Shown here: piece after piece, positions 20,194 through 29,156 of the stretch | Position numbering within the stretch: the stretch's first letter is position 1 | Layout of the letters: each line of letters starts with the position of its first letter | DNA from: Acinetobacter rathckeae | GTDB lineage: Bacteria > Pseudomonadota > Gammaproteobacteria > Pseudomonadales > Moraxellaceae | Direction of reading: 5' to 3' | NCBI RefSeq assembly: GCF_015627125.1 | Contig: NZ_VTDO01000005.1 | Span: forward strand, 62,001 to 126,000 | DNA length: 64,000 bases | The notes under the pieces: model-generated | What the model saw: only the letters and a program-made list of their open reading frames with translations | Databases searched by the model: none | Told to the model about the DNA's origin: nothing | Position numbers and translations under genes: made by a program

Positions 20194-20781
20194 ATGAGTC
20201 AACAGATGAAAGGAAGAATGTACGGTATAGGGCTGATGATATTGCTGTGTAGTCAGGTGGCGTATAGTGCCCAACTGGTCACTGACAGTGCAAAATATAA
20301 TATTGCCAACGGGCTGAGTCCAACAGCACCTGAGCAGTCTATCCGTAGTCTAAAACCATTCTTAGGTGATTTCCGTATTTTGAGTACACAGCACTATACT
20401 CAAGATGAACAAGCAAAATTTTCCCCTGTAGATTTTGCTGTAAGTTGGGGATTATTTGCTCGCCAGAACATCGCACAACGTATAGACGTTCGTCAATATG
20501 ACCGCTTTTTAAACTGGAAGATGAATCCGTTACCTGTGTCACCACAGCGAGCCATGCAAATGGTGTCGAATATGCATATGATTCCTGCAACACCGACAGT
20601 ACTAAAACAACTCAACCAAGTGAAACGGGGTGATTTAGTGCGTTTAAAAGGTGACTTGGTTGAAGTGAAAGATGGTGATTTAGTCTGGACGTCATCTTTA
20701 ACCAATACAGATGTTGGCGAGGGTGGTTGTGAGTTATTTCGTGTAACACAAGTACAATGGTTACAAAAAGTGCCGATGTAA
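20194..20781 (+). CDS. Uncharacterised exported protein
   Basis: The 195-residue protein has a signal peptide (about residues 5-26, ending AYSA). The body shows a conserved pattern: FAVSWGLFA, YDRFLNWKMNPLP, NMHMIPATP, then RGDLVRLKGDLVEV and a closing GEGGCELFRVTQVQW. I recognise this as a widespread uncharacterised periplasmic family in Proteobacteria, with a possible OB-like strand region at the end. No function can be stated. The start could also be the ATG at 20206. It is followed by another envelope protein in the same direction. Confidence 0.7.
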   Translation: MSQQMKGRMYGIGLMILLCSQVAYSAQLVTDSAKYNIANGLSPTAPEQSIRSLKPFLGDFRILSTQHYTQDEQAKFSPVDFAVSWGLFARQNIAQRIDVRQYDRFLNWKMNPLPVSPQRAMQMVSNMHMIPATPTVLKQLNQVKRGDLVRLKGDLVEVKDGDLVWTSSLTNTDVGEGGCELFRVTQVQWLQKVPM

Positions 20782-20862
20782 GGTTTTATCTATGGTCAAA
20801 ATATTATACATTGATGAAATATATTTTACGTCAGTACATAAATAAAATAAGTGAGCGAGATC

Positions 20863-21276
20863 ATGAACAGTGCATTACGCAAGGGTGTTCTATGTATTTC
20901 TTTGCTGTTGAGTGCATGTCATGGTACAAGCCCAACAGTCGATGGTAAAACGCATGTATTTACCTTAAAGCAAAAATGCCCCGCACTTTTACAAATGAAA
21001 GTAGGTCAGAGTCTAATGTTTCACGCCCCTGAGAATCCGAGTACCGGATATCAGTGGCAAATCACCAAGCCCTTAAGCAACTTTAATGTAGAGCAATCTG
21101 AGCAGAAACCTAAAACAGAGCAACCTGATATGGTTGGCCAACCAACAGAAAAAATCTTTCAATTTTATGCAACGCAAGCAGGCGAAGAAGAAATTTCTTT
21201 AAGTTATATAAGACCGTGGGAAACAACAGCACCACCAGTAGAGCGTTGGGTGTGCCGTGTACGTATCTCATCTTAA
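20863..21276 (+). CDS. Chagasin-type (I42) protease inhibitor lipoprotein
   Basis: The 137-residue protein starts with a lipoprotein signal (LSAC at residues 14-17, lipidated Cys 17-18). The mature part carries NPSTGYQW, the BC-loop signature of chagasin/ICP inhibitors (I42), and a later RPWE...PPVERWVCRV segment matching the DE/FG loop region. Such proteins inhibit papain-like cysteine proteases; in Gram-negative bacteria the target is unknown. The ATG at 20863 is preceded by GAGCGAG; a GTG 12 bases upstream is less likely. Confidence 0.78.
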   Translation: MNSALRKGVLCISLLLSACHGTSPTVDGKTHVFTLKQKCPALLQMKVGQSLMFHAPENPSTGYQWQITKPLSNFNVEQSEQKPKTEQPDMVGQPTEKIFQFYATQAGEEEISLSYIRPWETTAPPVERWVCRVRISS

Positions 21277-21285
21277 AACCTAGTT

Positions 21286-22071
21286 TTAGTTTGTAGCACG
21301 AAAGTGATAAATGTGAGTAACATAGGGGAATGCAACCTGATCGGTGGCTAAAAGTCCAGTATGCTGTTTTACGATTTTTTCTAAATCATCTGCGAGTTGT
21401 TGTTGTACGGCACTAGGCCATGTTTTTACAAAACTACTGGATAACAACCGATCTATGACCACCTGTTGTACTGTACCGCAATGTGCGTAATTGAATTGTT
21501 GTGTTGTCACGGCTTGGAACAGGTTTTGTTGTGAAAATACCTGTTGCCATTGTTGTGTATAGAAACGAGGTGCATCATTTTCAAATGGCTTTAAATGCTC
21601 AGATAGGGCATTGACCCATGCTTGGCTATTATCCCGATTATTCCAGATTAAAATGAAATCACCTTGTGGTTTAAGTAGGCGGTTGATCTCTTGGAGTGTT
21701 TCAATATTTGAAAACCAGTGAAATGCTTGAGCACAAAAAATGGCATCAAATTGATGGTCTGGTAAGTGAATCTGATGACTTAAACCATGCATAACCCCAA
21801 GCTGAGGGTGTTGCTGTGTGAAAATGGCTCGCATTGCCTCTACAGGCTCAACAGCAGTAATATCTGTGCTAATTGGGATAAGGCGAGCAGTAAATTTTCC
21901 TGTGCCTGAGGCAAGGTCAAGAAGCTTAGACTGATGATTGAGGTTGAGGTGTTGTTGTAACCATGCTGTGATTTCTACTGGATAATTTGGCCGAGCCTGT
22001 TGATAGTTTTTTGCGTGTTGTATATTGGCAAAGCCGTGTTGTGCTGTTGGGTGTATGCTATTCTTTGACAT
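21286..22071 (-). CDS. Class I SAM-dependent methyltransferase
   Basis: The 261-residue protein has the Rossmann SAM-binding motif LLDLASGTGKFTARL (motif I), the acidic end of strand 2 (AVEPVEAM), and motif IV/post I (FDAIFCAQAFHWF). This is the Methyltransf_11 pattern, as in UbiE/BioC-like small-molecule methyltransferases. The substrate is unknown. It converges with the I42 inhibitor gene only 9 bp away, with no obvious terminator between them. Confidence 0.85.
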   Translation of the reverse strand: MSKNSIHPTAQHGFANIQHAKNYQQARPNYPVEITAWLQQHLNLNHQSKLLDLASGTGKFTARLIPISTDITAVEPVEAMRAIFTQQHPQLGVMHGLSHQIHLPDHQFDAIFCAQAFHWFSNIETLQEINRLLKPQGDFILIWNNRDNSQAWVNALSEHLKPFENDAPRFYTQQWQQVFSQQNLFQAVTTQQFNYAHCGTVQQVVIDRLLSSSFVKTWPSAVQQQLADDLEKIVKQHTGLLATDQVAFPYVTHIYHFRATN

Positions 22072-22212
22072 GATTTTGCCATTTCATAAAGCCTTTGAGG
22101 GTGCATGGCATGGCTTAAAAGAATATTGATATTGTACATATATTTACAATTGTGATTTACGCACGGCTTTATTTTGTTATGTGAGATATGGCTTAAAGAA
22201 GATCGAATTGAC

Positions 22213-22827
22213 TTAGTGTATGTGCTGATAAAAACGTTGTAATGCTTTTGTGAACTGAAGTAACTCAGCTTGAGACATGCGACTTTCTTGCAATAATGTA
22301 ATCACGGTCATATGTGAGCGTTTTAATTCAGCCACGGTTTGGGCATTTTCTATTTTTTTAGCGTGGGTTTTTCCCATCAGTCCGCAGTGTTGAGACAGTG
22401 TAGCAATCAGCAACTGCTTCATATTGTCGAACGTGAGTTCAATCTGCTGATATTGCTCATGACTTTCTTCAGGCTGTACTTGTATCGTTACAGGTGCCTC
22501 ATTGTGAATAGTTGGCTCACTTTGAACATGAGGTGTTATTGGGGTTTTCGTCTGTTTAGAGGGTGTGAGCGTATCTTGTTCTTTTATCTCTGAGCTTTTT
22601 TGTGGTTCAGGTGTAGATACAGCATCATGATTGTTATGTGTCAAAAAGCCTAAGTCTATTAGACTATTAAACACTTCCGATGAACACATTGCTTCTTTTG
22701 CAGTATCGGACAGTTTATTAAAATCTTTACTGCCAATTAAAATCAGTAGTTGGCGTTGTTTTGCAGATAATACGCGATCGCGGGTTTCTAACGCCGTAAT
22801 GGCCTCGGCTGTTCTAATATAATTCAT
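22213..22827 (-). CDS. Hypothetical protein
   Basis: I do not recognise this 204-residue protein. Residues 1-65 form a compact helical head (ALETRDRVLSAKQRQLLILI), which has the look of a small winged-helix-like domain. A Pro/Thr/Gln/Glu-rich linker covers about 66-125. A helical C-terminal domain (TFDNMKQLLIATLSQHCG) ends the protein. There is no signal peptide or membrane segment, so it is probably cytoplasmic and two-domain. It is transcribed alone. Confidence 0.65.
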   Translation of the reverse strand: MNYIRTAEAITALETRDRVLSAKQRQLLILIGSKDFNKLSDTAKEAMCSSEVFNSLIDLGFLTHNNHDAVSTPEPQKSSEIKEQDTLTPSKQTKTPITPHVQSEPTIHNEAPVTIQVQPEESHEQYQQIELTFDNMKQLLIATLSQHCGLMGKTHAKKIENAQTVAELKRSHMTVITLLQESRMSQAELLQFTKALQRFYQHIH

Positions 22828-23088
22828 GCCTAAATTTCCAAAAGCACACTAAAGAGGTGATTTTCCAGTTAATACTTTGACAAAACTATATGACATATTT
22901 ATGAAGTGTTTGAATTTTATTGGCTTTTTTTGATGCTTATTTTATTGCCAAGACAGTATATAATATGTAGTAACTAAACTACTTTTATGAGTTTCCTAAA
23001 GCGTATTAGAATTTTAGTGTGATAAATTTAACATAATTTCATTAAAATAAGCGGGCTTTAGGTCAAACCTCTAACCTTTTGGTGTGTA

Positions 23089-24351
23089 ATGGATAAACAA
23101 ATCATTTTTGAAGATGACCATATTCGCGTTATTTTTTTAAAAGGACATTCAGAAGAATTAATTTTCTCCTTTGGCGATCTCATCACACGTGCGAAAGGCT
23201 TAAGCATTAATGCTGAAAAATCGTTGGTGAAGTACGATTACAATGTAATTGGCGTGATGCCAAAAGAAAAGTCATGGTTTCCTGTAGAAAGCATGCACCA
23301 GATGATGCAAGCAGTAGAGCCTTATTTGGCACAATTTAAAACCATTGTAGGCTACGGCGGGTCTATGGGTGGTTATGCAGTGATTAAATACGCTAAACTG
23401 TTACGTATGTCTCGTGCGATTGCTTTTGTACCGCAATACAGTATTAATCCGCAAGAAGTTGAAGACCGACGCTATGCCGAGTTTTTTGATATTAACTTGC
23501 ACCGTGATATGGATATTTCAGCACAAGATATTTCACCACAGACCGACTATATTATTGTCTATGATCCATATTATAACGAAGACAAAGAGCATTATTTAAA
23601 GATTAAAGGTCTGTTGCCACGTTTAATGACTTTAAATTTACCTTTTACAGGTCATGATGCACTGTCTGTTTTAGCTAGCTCTAGTCTACTGAATGACTTT
23701 ATTCGTCATAAGCTTGATCAAAATTATTTTTATACGCAAATTCGTCAAGTGAAAAAGAACAGTAAGTTTTATTATCGTAATGTCATTGGGCAACTGATGT
23801 CACGCCATAGTAAAGCATTGGGACGTATTTTAAAAAATAATGATTTACAGCTAGATGCACAGTACTTTGACCCTGCATTAAAGCAATTAATTACCCGTGT
23901 TATGCTGAATCGTAGGCAAGTGACTGAGCAAGATTTACAAAAGCTTGGTATTAAAGTGAACTTGCCACAAGAGTCACATTTAAAGTTGCAAGATCACTTT
24001 GAAAACTTTTTAATTTTTAACTTAATTAGTAGTAAGGTGGAAAGTTACACGCAAGAAGCGATTGGTTTAAATGATAAATATTTAATTCCGCTGTTAGCAA
24101 AATCAAGCTGTTTAGTGAAAATAGAGATCAACCGTGAGCGTTATTTGGTGGCCATGAATGACCGCCGTGTAATGAAATTGGTCAAGGAAGATGACGCATT
24201 GTCAGCAGATTTAAGTCCATTGGTGCTAAAAAAACATGATGGATATTATGTGATTAGTTATAAAGGACAAAATTTAAGTACCGATGAATATGGGGTGTGT
24301 ACGTTTGTAGATCCACCTTTAACAGATACAACACGTTTTATTTTGGTTTAA
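23089..24351 (+). CDS. Uncharacterised alpha/beta-hydrolase-fold protein
   Basis: The 420-residue protein has an alpha/beta hydrolase core in residues 1-210. The nucleophile elbow is GYGGSMGGYA (Ser92); candidate Asp159 (IIVYDPYYNED) and His189 (FTGHDAL) complete a triad. The C-terminal 200 residues match nothing I know. Related proteins with the same FSFGDL...WFP...GSMGGY pattern occur near glycan genes in other bacteria, but no such genes are here. There is no signal peptide. The substrate is unknown. Confidence 0.72.
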   Translation: MDKQIIFEDDHIRVIFLKGHSEELIFSFGDLITRAKGLSINAEKSLVKYDYNVIGVMPKEKSWFPVESMHQMMQAVEPYLAQFKTIVGYGGSMGGYAVIKYAKLLRMSRAIAFVPQYSINPQEVEDRRYAEFFDINLHRDMDISAQDISPQTDYIIVYDPYYNEDKEHYLKIKGLLPRLMTLNLPFTGHDALSVLASSSLLNDFIRHKLDQNYFYTQIRQVKKNSKFYYRNVIGQLMSRHSKALGRILKNNDLQLDAQYFDPALKQLITRVMLNRRQVTEQDLQKLGIKVNLPQESHLKLQDHFENFLIFNLISSKVESYTQEAIGLNDKYLIPLLAKSSCLVKIEINRERYLVAMNDRRVMKLVKEDDALSADLSPLVLKKHDGYYVISYKGQNLSTDEYGVCTFVDPPLTDTTRFILV

Positions 24352-24363
24352 TTAAATGACGAT

Positions 24364-24396
24364 AAAAAAGCCCTCACATATTTGAGGGCTTTTTTT
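24364..24396. terminator. Bidirectional terminator between the hydrolase gene and glyS
   Basis: A 13-bp stem (24364-24376 with 24383-24395) encloses a 6-base loop and is flanked by A on the left and T on the right. Confidence 0.92.
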
Positions 24397-24398
24397 GT

Positions 24399-26468
24399 TT
24401 ATGCTTGGAGTACAGAAATATCTGCAATGGCTGTAAACAGTTGTCGTAATTGATTGAGTAAACGTAAACGGTTAGCTCTTAGGGCTTGGTCGTCGGCCAT
24501 GACCATCACATTATCAAAAAAGTGGTCAATTGGGGCACGAAGCGTTGCAAGTGCAGAAAGCGCTTCTGTGTACTGACGTGTTGACAATAGAGGCTCAACG
24601 TGTGGTATGAGCTGTTGAATGGCTTGATATAAACCTTTCTCAGCGTCTTCCACCAGTTGTTCTTCCGACACTTCACCCGCTGTTGCAGGCTCTTTGGCTA
24701 AAATATTCGCCACACGTTTATTTGCTGCTGCAAGCGCTGCTGCTTCTGGTAATGTGCGGAAGTGATTCACTGCGTTAATACGTTGCTCAAAGTCAAGCGG
24801 TGAGCTTGGTGACAGTGCCTGTACAGCTTGAATCACATCGATGGTTACGCCTTGATCTTCGTATTTGGCACGGTAGCGACCTTCTAAAAATGCTGTTGCT
24901 TCGCTTAAAGTCTGTGCAGGGTCTTTAATAATCTCTACATAACCTTGTAAAGCCAATTCAATGAGGCGTTGAATAGATACATCAAGTTTATTTTCAATGA
25001 TTAAACGTAAAGTACCAATCGCTGAACGGCGTAGGGCAAATGGGTCTTTTGAGCCTGTTGGGGCTTGGCCAATACCAAAAATACCCACCAAGGTGTCTAA
25101 GCGGTCAGCCAATGCTAAGGTTGTACCTGTTTTTGTGCTTGGGAGTACATCGCCTGCAAATTTTGGTAAGTATTGTTCACCGAGTGCTTCAGCGACTTCA
25201 TGGTTTTGTCCTTCAAGGCGAGCATAGTATGTACCTGCAATGCCTTGTAGTTCAGGAAACTCACCCACAAGCTCTGATGTTAAGTCACATTTGGCAAGCT
25301 TAGCTGCTTGTTCTGCATCTGCTGGGTTTACGCCTGTAATTTCAGACAGTGCCACCGCAAGTTTCGCAATGCGTTCTGATTTATCCCATAGGGTGCCAAG
25401 CTGTGCTTGGAAAACCATATTGGCCAGTTTTTCTGAACGAGAAGCCAAAGGTTGCTTTTGGTCTTGTAAGAAAAAGAACTCTGCATCGCTTAAACGAGGG
25501 CGAACCACTTTTTCATTGCCTTCAATAATTTGCTGAGGGTCTTTTGATGCAATGTTAGATACGGTAATAAAGTATGGCTGTAGCTTGTGGTTTGCATCAA
25601 CCAAGCAAAAGTATTTTTGGTTGTCTTGCATGGTGGTAATGAGAGCTTCTTGTGGCACAGCCAAATAACGCTCTTCAAACGTTGCACGTAAAGCGACAGG
25701 CCACTCAACCAAGGCCGTGACTTCATCAAGCAAGTCCGCAGGTACAATCGCAGTTGCATTGACTTCATCAGCTAAGTCTTTAACTTGATTTTGAATGATC
25801 TGTTGGCGTTTTTCAAAATCAGCCACCACATATGCTTTTTCAAGTACGGCAAGGTAATCATTGGCATGCTGTAGGGTAATGGCTTCAGGTGCATGGAAAC
25901 GATGACCATAGGTAGTGTTGCCTGTTTTATGGTCTTGAATGACTGCATCAATGATTTGGTCATCTTTAAGCAACAGCACCCATTTTACAGGGCGTACAAA
26001 TTCGGTACGGCTTGCTGCTGAACGCATTCTTTTGGCAATTGGTAATTGGTTTAGAGCGTGCTGTAAAATTTCAGGCAGTAATACATCTATAGATTGCCCT
26101 TTTACATCTTTGTAATAGCATACTTTTTCGACTTTACCTGCTTGAAAAGTAGAAACGTCTGCAACAGTAATACCTTGGCCACGCATAAAGCCTTCAAGGG
26201 CACGGGTAGGCTGGCCATCGGCATCAAAAGCAGCTTGTTTGGCAGGGCCATCAAAACGCTTTTGTGTGTCGGCTTGGGCTGCATCTAGGCCTGTAATTTT
26301 AAGCGTTAAACGACGTGGTGCCGCATACGCAACCATTTGCTCAAAGTTTAAGCCTGCGTTGTTTAAGCCTTTTTCAGTTTCTTGCTGTAATGCATCACGC
26401 AGTTTCTTTAAACTTTTTGGTGGAAGTTCTTCACAGCCAAGCTCAAATAATACGGTGTGTTGATTCAT
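24399..26468 (-). CDS. glyS: Glycine-tRNA ligase beta subunit
   Basis: The 689-residue protein is the beta chain of the tetrameric bacterial glycyl-tRNA synthetase. The N-terminus [11 protein letters not shown] is a family signature. The middle contains the HD-like domain region and the C-terminus the anticodon-binding domain. It joins alpha (GlyQ) to charge tRNA-Gly in the cytoplasm. Its ATG overlaps the glyQ stop by one base (TAATG), so the two are translationally coupled and give matched subunits. Confidence 0.97.
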   Translation of the reverse strand: MNQHTVLFELGCEELPPKSLKKLRDALQQETEKGLNNAGLNFEQMVAYAAPRRLTLKITGLDAAQADTQKRFDGPAKQAAFDADGQPTRALEGFMRGQGITVADVSTFQAGKVEKVCYYKDVKGQSIDVLLPEILQHALNQLPIAKRMRSAASRTEFVRPVKWVLLLKDDQIIDAVIQDHKTGNTTYGHRFHAPEAITLQHANDYLAVLEKAYVVADFEKRQQIIQNQVKDLADEVNATAIVPADLLDEVTALVEWPVALRATFEERYLAVPQEALITTMQDNQKYFCLVDANHKLQPYFITVSNIASKDPQQIIEGNEKVVRPRLSDAEFFFLQDQKQPLASRSEKLANMVFQAQLGTLWDKSERIAKLAVALSEITGVNPADAEQAAKLAKCDLTSELVGEFPELQGIAGTYYARLEGQNHEVAEALGEQYLPKFAGDVLPSTKTGTTLALADRLDTLVGIFGIGQAPTGSKDPFALRRSAIGTLRLIIENKLDVSIQRLIELALQGYVEIIKDPAQTLSEATAFLEGRYRAKYEDQGVTIDVIQAVQALSPSSPLDFEQRINAVNHFRTLPEAAALAAANKRVANILAKEPATAGEVSEEQLVEDAEKGLYQAIQQLIPHVEPLLSTRQYTEALSALATLRAPIDHFFDNVMVMADDQALRANRLRLLNQLRQLFTAIADISVLQA

Positions 26469-27445
26469 TATTTTTTCTCCGCTTTGGCTGTTGCTGTGTC
26501 GATCTGTGCTTGTATTGCCGCTAATGCTTCATCTCTTAATTTTGGTTCAGCCATTGGGAAGCCAAGTTTTGCACGGGCATCCACATAACTTTGGGCAATC
26601 GCACGAGACAATGTACGAACACGTAAAATAAAGCGCTGGCGTTCTGTTACAGAAATCGCACCACGTGCATCGAGCAAGTTAAACGAGTGAGATGCTTTAA
26701 TCACTTGTTCATAAGCAGGTAAAGGTAAGCCTGCTTCAATCAAACGATTGGCTTCTTGCTCGTAAAAATCAAATAATTCAAATAGTTTTTCTACAGGTGC
26801 ATATTCAAAGTTGTATGTCGATTGCTCAACTTCATTTTGATGGAATACATCACCATAAGTAACTGTACCAAATTGGCCTTTGGTCCATACTAAATCATAG
26901 ACAGAATCTACACCTTGCAAGTACATCGCAAGACGCTCTAGACCATAGGTAATTTCACCTGTCACAGGGTAGCACTCTAAACCACCAACTTGTTGGAAGT
27001 AGGTAAACTGGGTTACTTCCATACCATTAAGCCAAACTTCCCAACCAAGGCCCCATGCACCAAGGGTTGGAGATTCCCAGTTGTCTTCGACAAAACGAAT
27101 GTCGTGAACCAATGGGTCAATACCAATCGCTTTTAAAGAATCTAAATATAGCTGTTGAATATTGTCTGGGTTTGGCTTCAGTGCAACTTGGAACTGATAG
27201 TAATGTTGTAGGCGGTTTGGGTTTTCACCATAGCGTCCATCTTTAGGACGACGTGATGGCTGTACGTAAGCGGCATTCCACGTTTCAGGCCCTAGAGCAC
27301 GTAAGAACGTTGCGGTGTGAAATGTACCTGCACCCATTTCCATGTCGTATGGTTGTAGTATGACACAGCCTTGTTCAGCCCAGTAGGTTTGTAGTGCCAG
27401 AATAAGGCCTTGAAAGGTATCAATGTGAGAGATGGCGCGACTCAT
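26468..27445 (-). CDS. glyQ: Glycine-tRNA ligase alpha subunit
   Basis: The 325-residue alpha chain holds the class II catalytic core that activates glycine. Signatures include [17 protein letters not shown] at the N-terminus, [20 protein letters not shown], and the later [16 protein letters not shown]. Length is normal (about 300-325), with a short Ala/Lys-rich tail. It is the first gene of the glyQS operon. Confidence 0.97.
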   Translation of the reverse strand: MSRAISHIDTFQGLILALQTYWAEQGCVILQPYDMEMGAGTFHTATFLRALGPETWNAAYVQPSRRPKDGRYGENPNRLQHYYQFQVALKPNPDNIQQLYLDSLKAIGIDPLVHDIRFVEDNWESPTLGAWGLGWEVWLNGMEVTQFTYFQQVGGLECYPVTGEITYGLERLAMYLQGVDSVYDLVWTKGQFGTVTYGDVFHQNEVEQSTYNFEYAPVEKLFELFDFYEQEANRLIEAGLPLPAYEQVIKASHSFNLLDARGAISVTERQRFILRVRTLSRAIAQSYVDARAKLGFPMAEPKLRDEALAAIQAQIDTATAKAEKK

Positions 27446-27591
27446 GTAGCATCCCTAAAATTATAAGAAAATTGGGACTAAGTATAAGGATTTTACCAAT
27501 CTGAGGCAAAGACTATCTGTTGCACAAAGCATAAGCTTTATGTTTAAAGATCAAACAAGTCAAACTGTAGTCTACAGTAGGCTTGTTTAGT

Positions 27592-27855
27592 TTATTTTGT
27601 ACGGTCTTCATAGACTGTTTTCATCTGATTTGGCTGTGTAGTGGTGTTGCTCATGTTATGTTGTTTGGGCATGACAAGCCACAGAATTAAATAGACTAAA
27701 ATACCGGGGAACGCTGCACTCATGACAGAGACAGCAATAAACACTAAGCGTAATAGGTTGGCATTCCAGCCAAATCGTTCTGCTATACCACCCATCACAC
27801 CAGCAATCATATGTTGTTTTTGTGAGCGGTATAAACCTACTTTACCTTCTGCCAT
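27592..27855 (-). CDS. PspC-domain membrane protein
   Basis: The 87-residue protein is a PspC domain: the LYRSQKQHMIAGVMGGIAERFG segment is followed by one hydrophobic helix (about residues 37-62) and a polar tail. PspC proteins sense or relay envelope stress at the inner membrane. No pspA, pspB or pspF is nearby, so it is not in a classical psp operon. A good AGGAGA site precedes the start. Confidence 0.85.
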   Translation of the reverse strand: MAEGKVGLYRSQKQHMIAGVMGGIAERFGWNANLLRLVFIAVSVMSAAFPGILVYLILWLVMPKQHNMSNTTTQPNQMKTVYEDRTK

Positions 27856-28078
27856 GATCCATCTCCTGCGGTTAAAATCTTGCTTTATTAGATATATGGG
27901 TTACAGCATGTATTTTCTAGCATGTATCACGAGTTAAAGCGTTAATTTATGTAAAAGATGATATAGCATGTTCAGGTTTTCATTAAAATACAGCAACACA
28001 TTATAAGGGTGTGGCATGGTTATAGATGAATTGTCTATTTAAAGCATTGTGATGATGAGCAAGGTTAGAGGGTGATAA

Positions 28079-28726
28079 ATGCGTGACGATCTGCGAGCTA
28101 AATGTAAAGATTACTCTATGAGTGGCATGTTGGTGTTGCTGAGTTTAACTTTGCTTGGCTGCAACCCGCATATTGAACAAAAAGAGAAGTCTGCCACAGC
28201 TCAATCTATGCACACAGATGATGCATCTTCTTCGCATCACAGTAACCTGTGGCAAGTGGCGGGGCAGGCGACCATGCCAAGAAAAATCCAAGCTCAAGCG
28301 GCTGAGCAAAATAAACAGCTTAATGCAGAAGAGAAAGAAATTGTCGGGCGGTATTCGGTTATTATTCCTTGCACAGACCCAATTGCACGCTGTGGTGATG
28401 AAAAAAATGATGCGGTAGAGTTTATTCTAAATTTAATGCCTGATGGTTCGGTCTATCGTTTAATTAAACGTTTAGGCACAATTCAAGTCGACTCTAGATC
28501 TTCTTCGAGTTATAACAAAGACTATTGGGAATTAAAATTAATAGATGCTCATCAGTACGTGATTACGTATTACACCGTTGATGGTATGAAATTCTTTTAT
28601 CGAATAGATGCAAAGGGGAGTTTGGTGATGGATTTAGGGCGTAATCGGCTGATTAATCTCCAAGCTTATCGCAAAGGTTATCCTTTCCCAGACAAGGCAT
28701 ATACGTTAAAAAAACTTGTAGACTAG
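28079..28726 (+). CDS. Lipoprotein of unknown function (NlpE-like fragment pattern)
   Basis: The 215-residue protein has a hydrophobic leader and a lipobox LLGC (Cys28). Residues about 87-140 (VGRYSVIIPCTDPIARCGDE...FILNLMPDGSVYRLI) resemble the 'Y-x-G-x-L-P-C...C...L-x-L-x-x-D-G' pattern of NlpE N-terminal domains, including a Cys pair. The similarity is weak and the function is unproven. AGAGGGTG precedes the ATG. A strong terminator follows. Confidence 0.7.
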   Translation: MRDDLRAKCKDYSMSGMLVLLSLTLLGCNPHIEQKEKSATAQSMHTDDASSSHHSNLWQVAGQATMPRKIQAQAAEQNKQLNAEEKEIVGRYSVIIPCTDPIARCGDEKNDAVEFILNLMPDGSVYRLIKRLGTIQVDSRSSSSYNKDYWELKLIDAHQYVITYYTVDGMKFFYRIDAKGSLVMDLGRNRLINLQAYRKGYPFPDKAYTLKKLVD

Positions 28727-28731
28727 ATAAT

Positions 28732-28763
28732 AAAAAAGCCTCTTTAAATAAAGAGGCTTTTTT
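28732..28763 (+). terminator. Terminator after the lipoprotein gene
   Basis: A 9-bp GC-containing stem with flanking A/T arms (28732-28763) ends in six T. Read on the minus strand it could also terminate the tRNA-Lys transcript, 7 bases away. Confidence 0.92.
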
Positions 28764-28769
28764 GAATCT

Positions 28770-28845
28770 TGGTGGGTCGTCCGCGACTCGAACGCGGGAC
28801 CAATGGATTAAAAGTCCACTGCTCTACCAACTGAGCTAACGACCC
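28770..28845 (-). tRNA. tRNA-Lys (anticodon TTT)
   Basis: The minus strand gives a complete cloverleaf of 76 bases with encoded CCA. The acceptor is GGGTCGT/ACGACCC, the D-loop is AGCTCAGTTGGTAGAGC, the anticodon loop is CTTTTAA, and the T-arm contains GTTCGAGTC. It is identical to the neighbouring copy. Confidence 0.97.
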
Positions 28846-28869
28846 AAAATGATCAAGTTTTAAGATAAG

Positions 28870-28945
28870 TGGTGGGTCGTCCGCGACTCGAACGCGGGAC
28901 CAATGGATTAAAAGTCCACTGCTCTACCAACTGAGCTAACGACCC
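28870..28945 (-). tRNA. tRNA-Lys (anticodon TTT), second copy
   Basis: This is a 76-base tRNA gene identical to the copy 24 bases away, with encoded CCA. The two are probably one transcript read on the minus strand, this copy first. Confidence 0.97.
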
Positions 28946-29111
28946 GTATCTTCTTGATGGAGCGTATTGTAGCAACTTATTTATTGATGACAAGGGTTTT
29001 TTTAGAAAAAGTTATACATTTGATTATAAAAGCTACAAATTGGTGACAATGAGTCAAAAAATAATCTGTAATAGATTCAATTGGCTAAGTTGCTTGGTCA
29101 TTCGTAGGTCA

Positions 29112-29147
29112 TATAAAAAAGTAAGCCACCGATAAACGGTGGCTTAC
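29112..29147 (-). terminator. Terminator of rne
   Basis: A perfect 10-bp stem (29121-29130 with 29138-29147) has a 7-base loop. On the minus strand it is followed by a T run (29115-29120). Confidence 0.9.
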
Positions 29148-29156
29148 TTGAGCAGA

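Noticed and set aside
28770..28945. Direct repeat of about 76 bases with a 24-base spacer
   Set aside because: It is a pair of identical tRNA-Lys genes, not a CRISPR array or insertion repeat.
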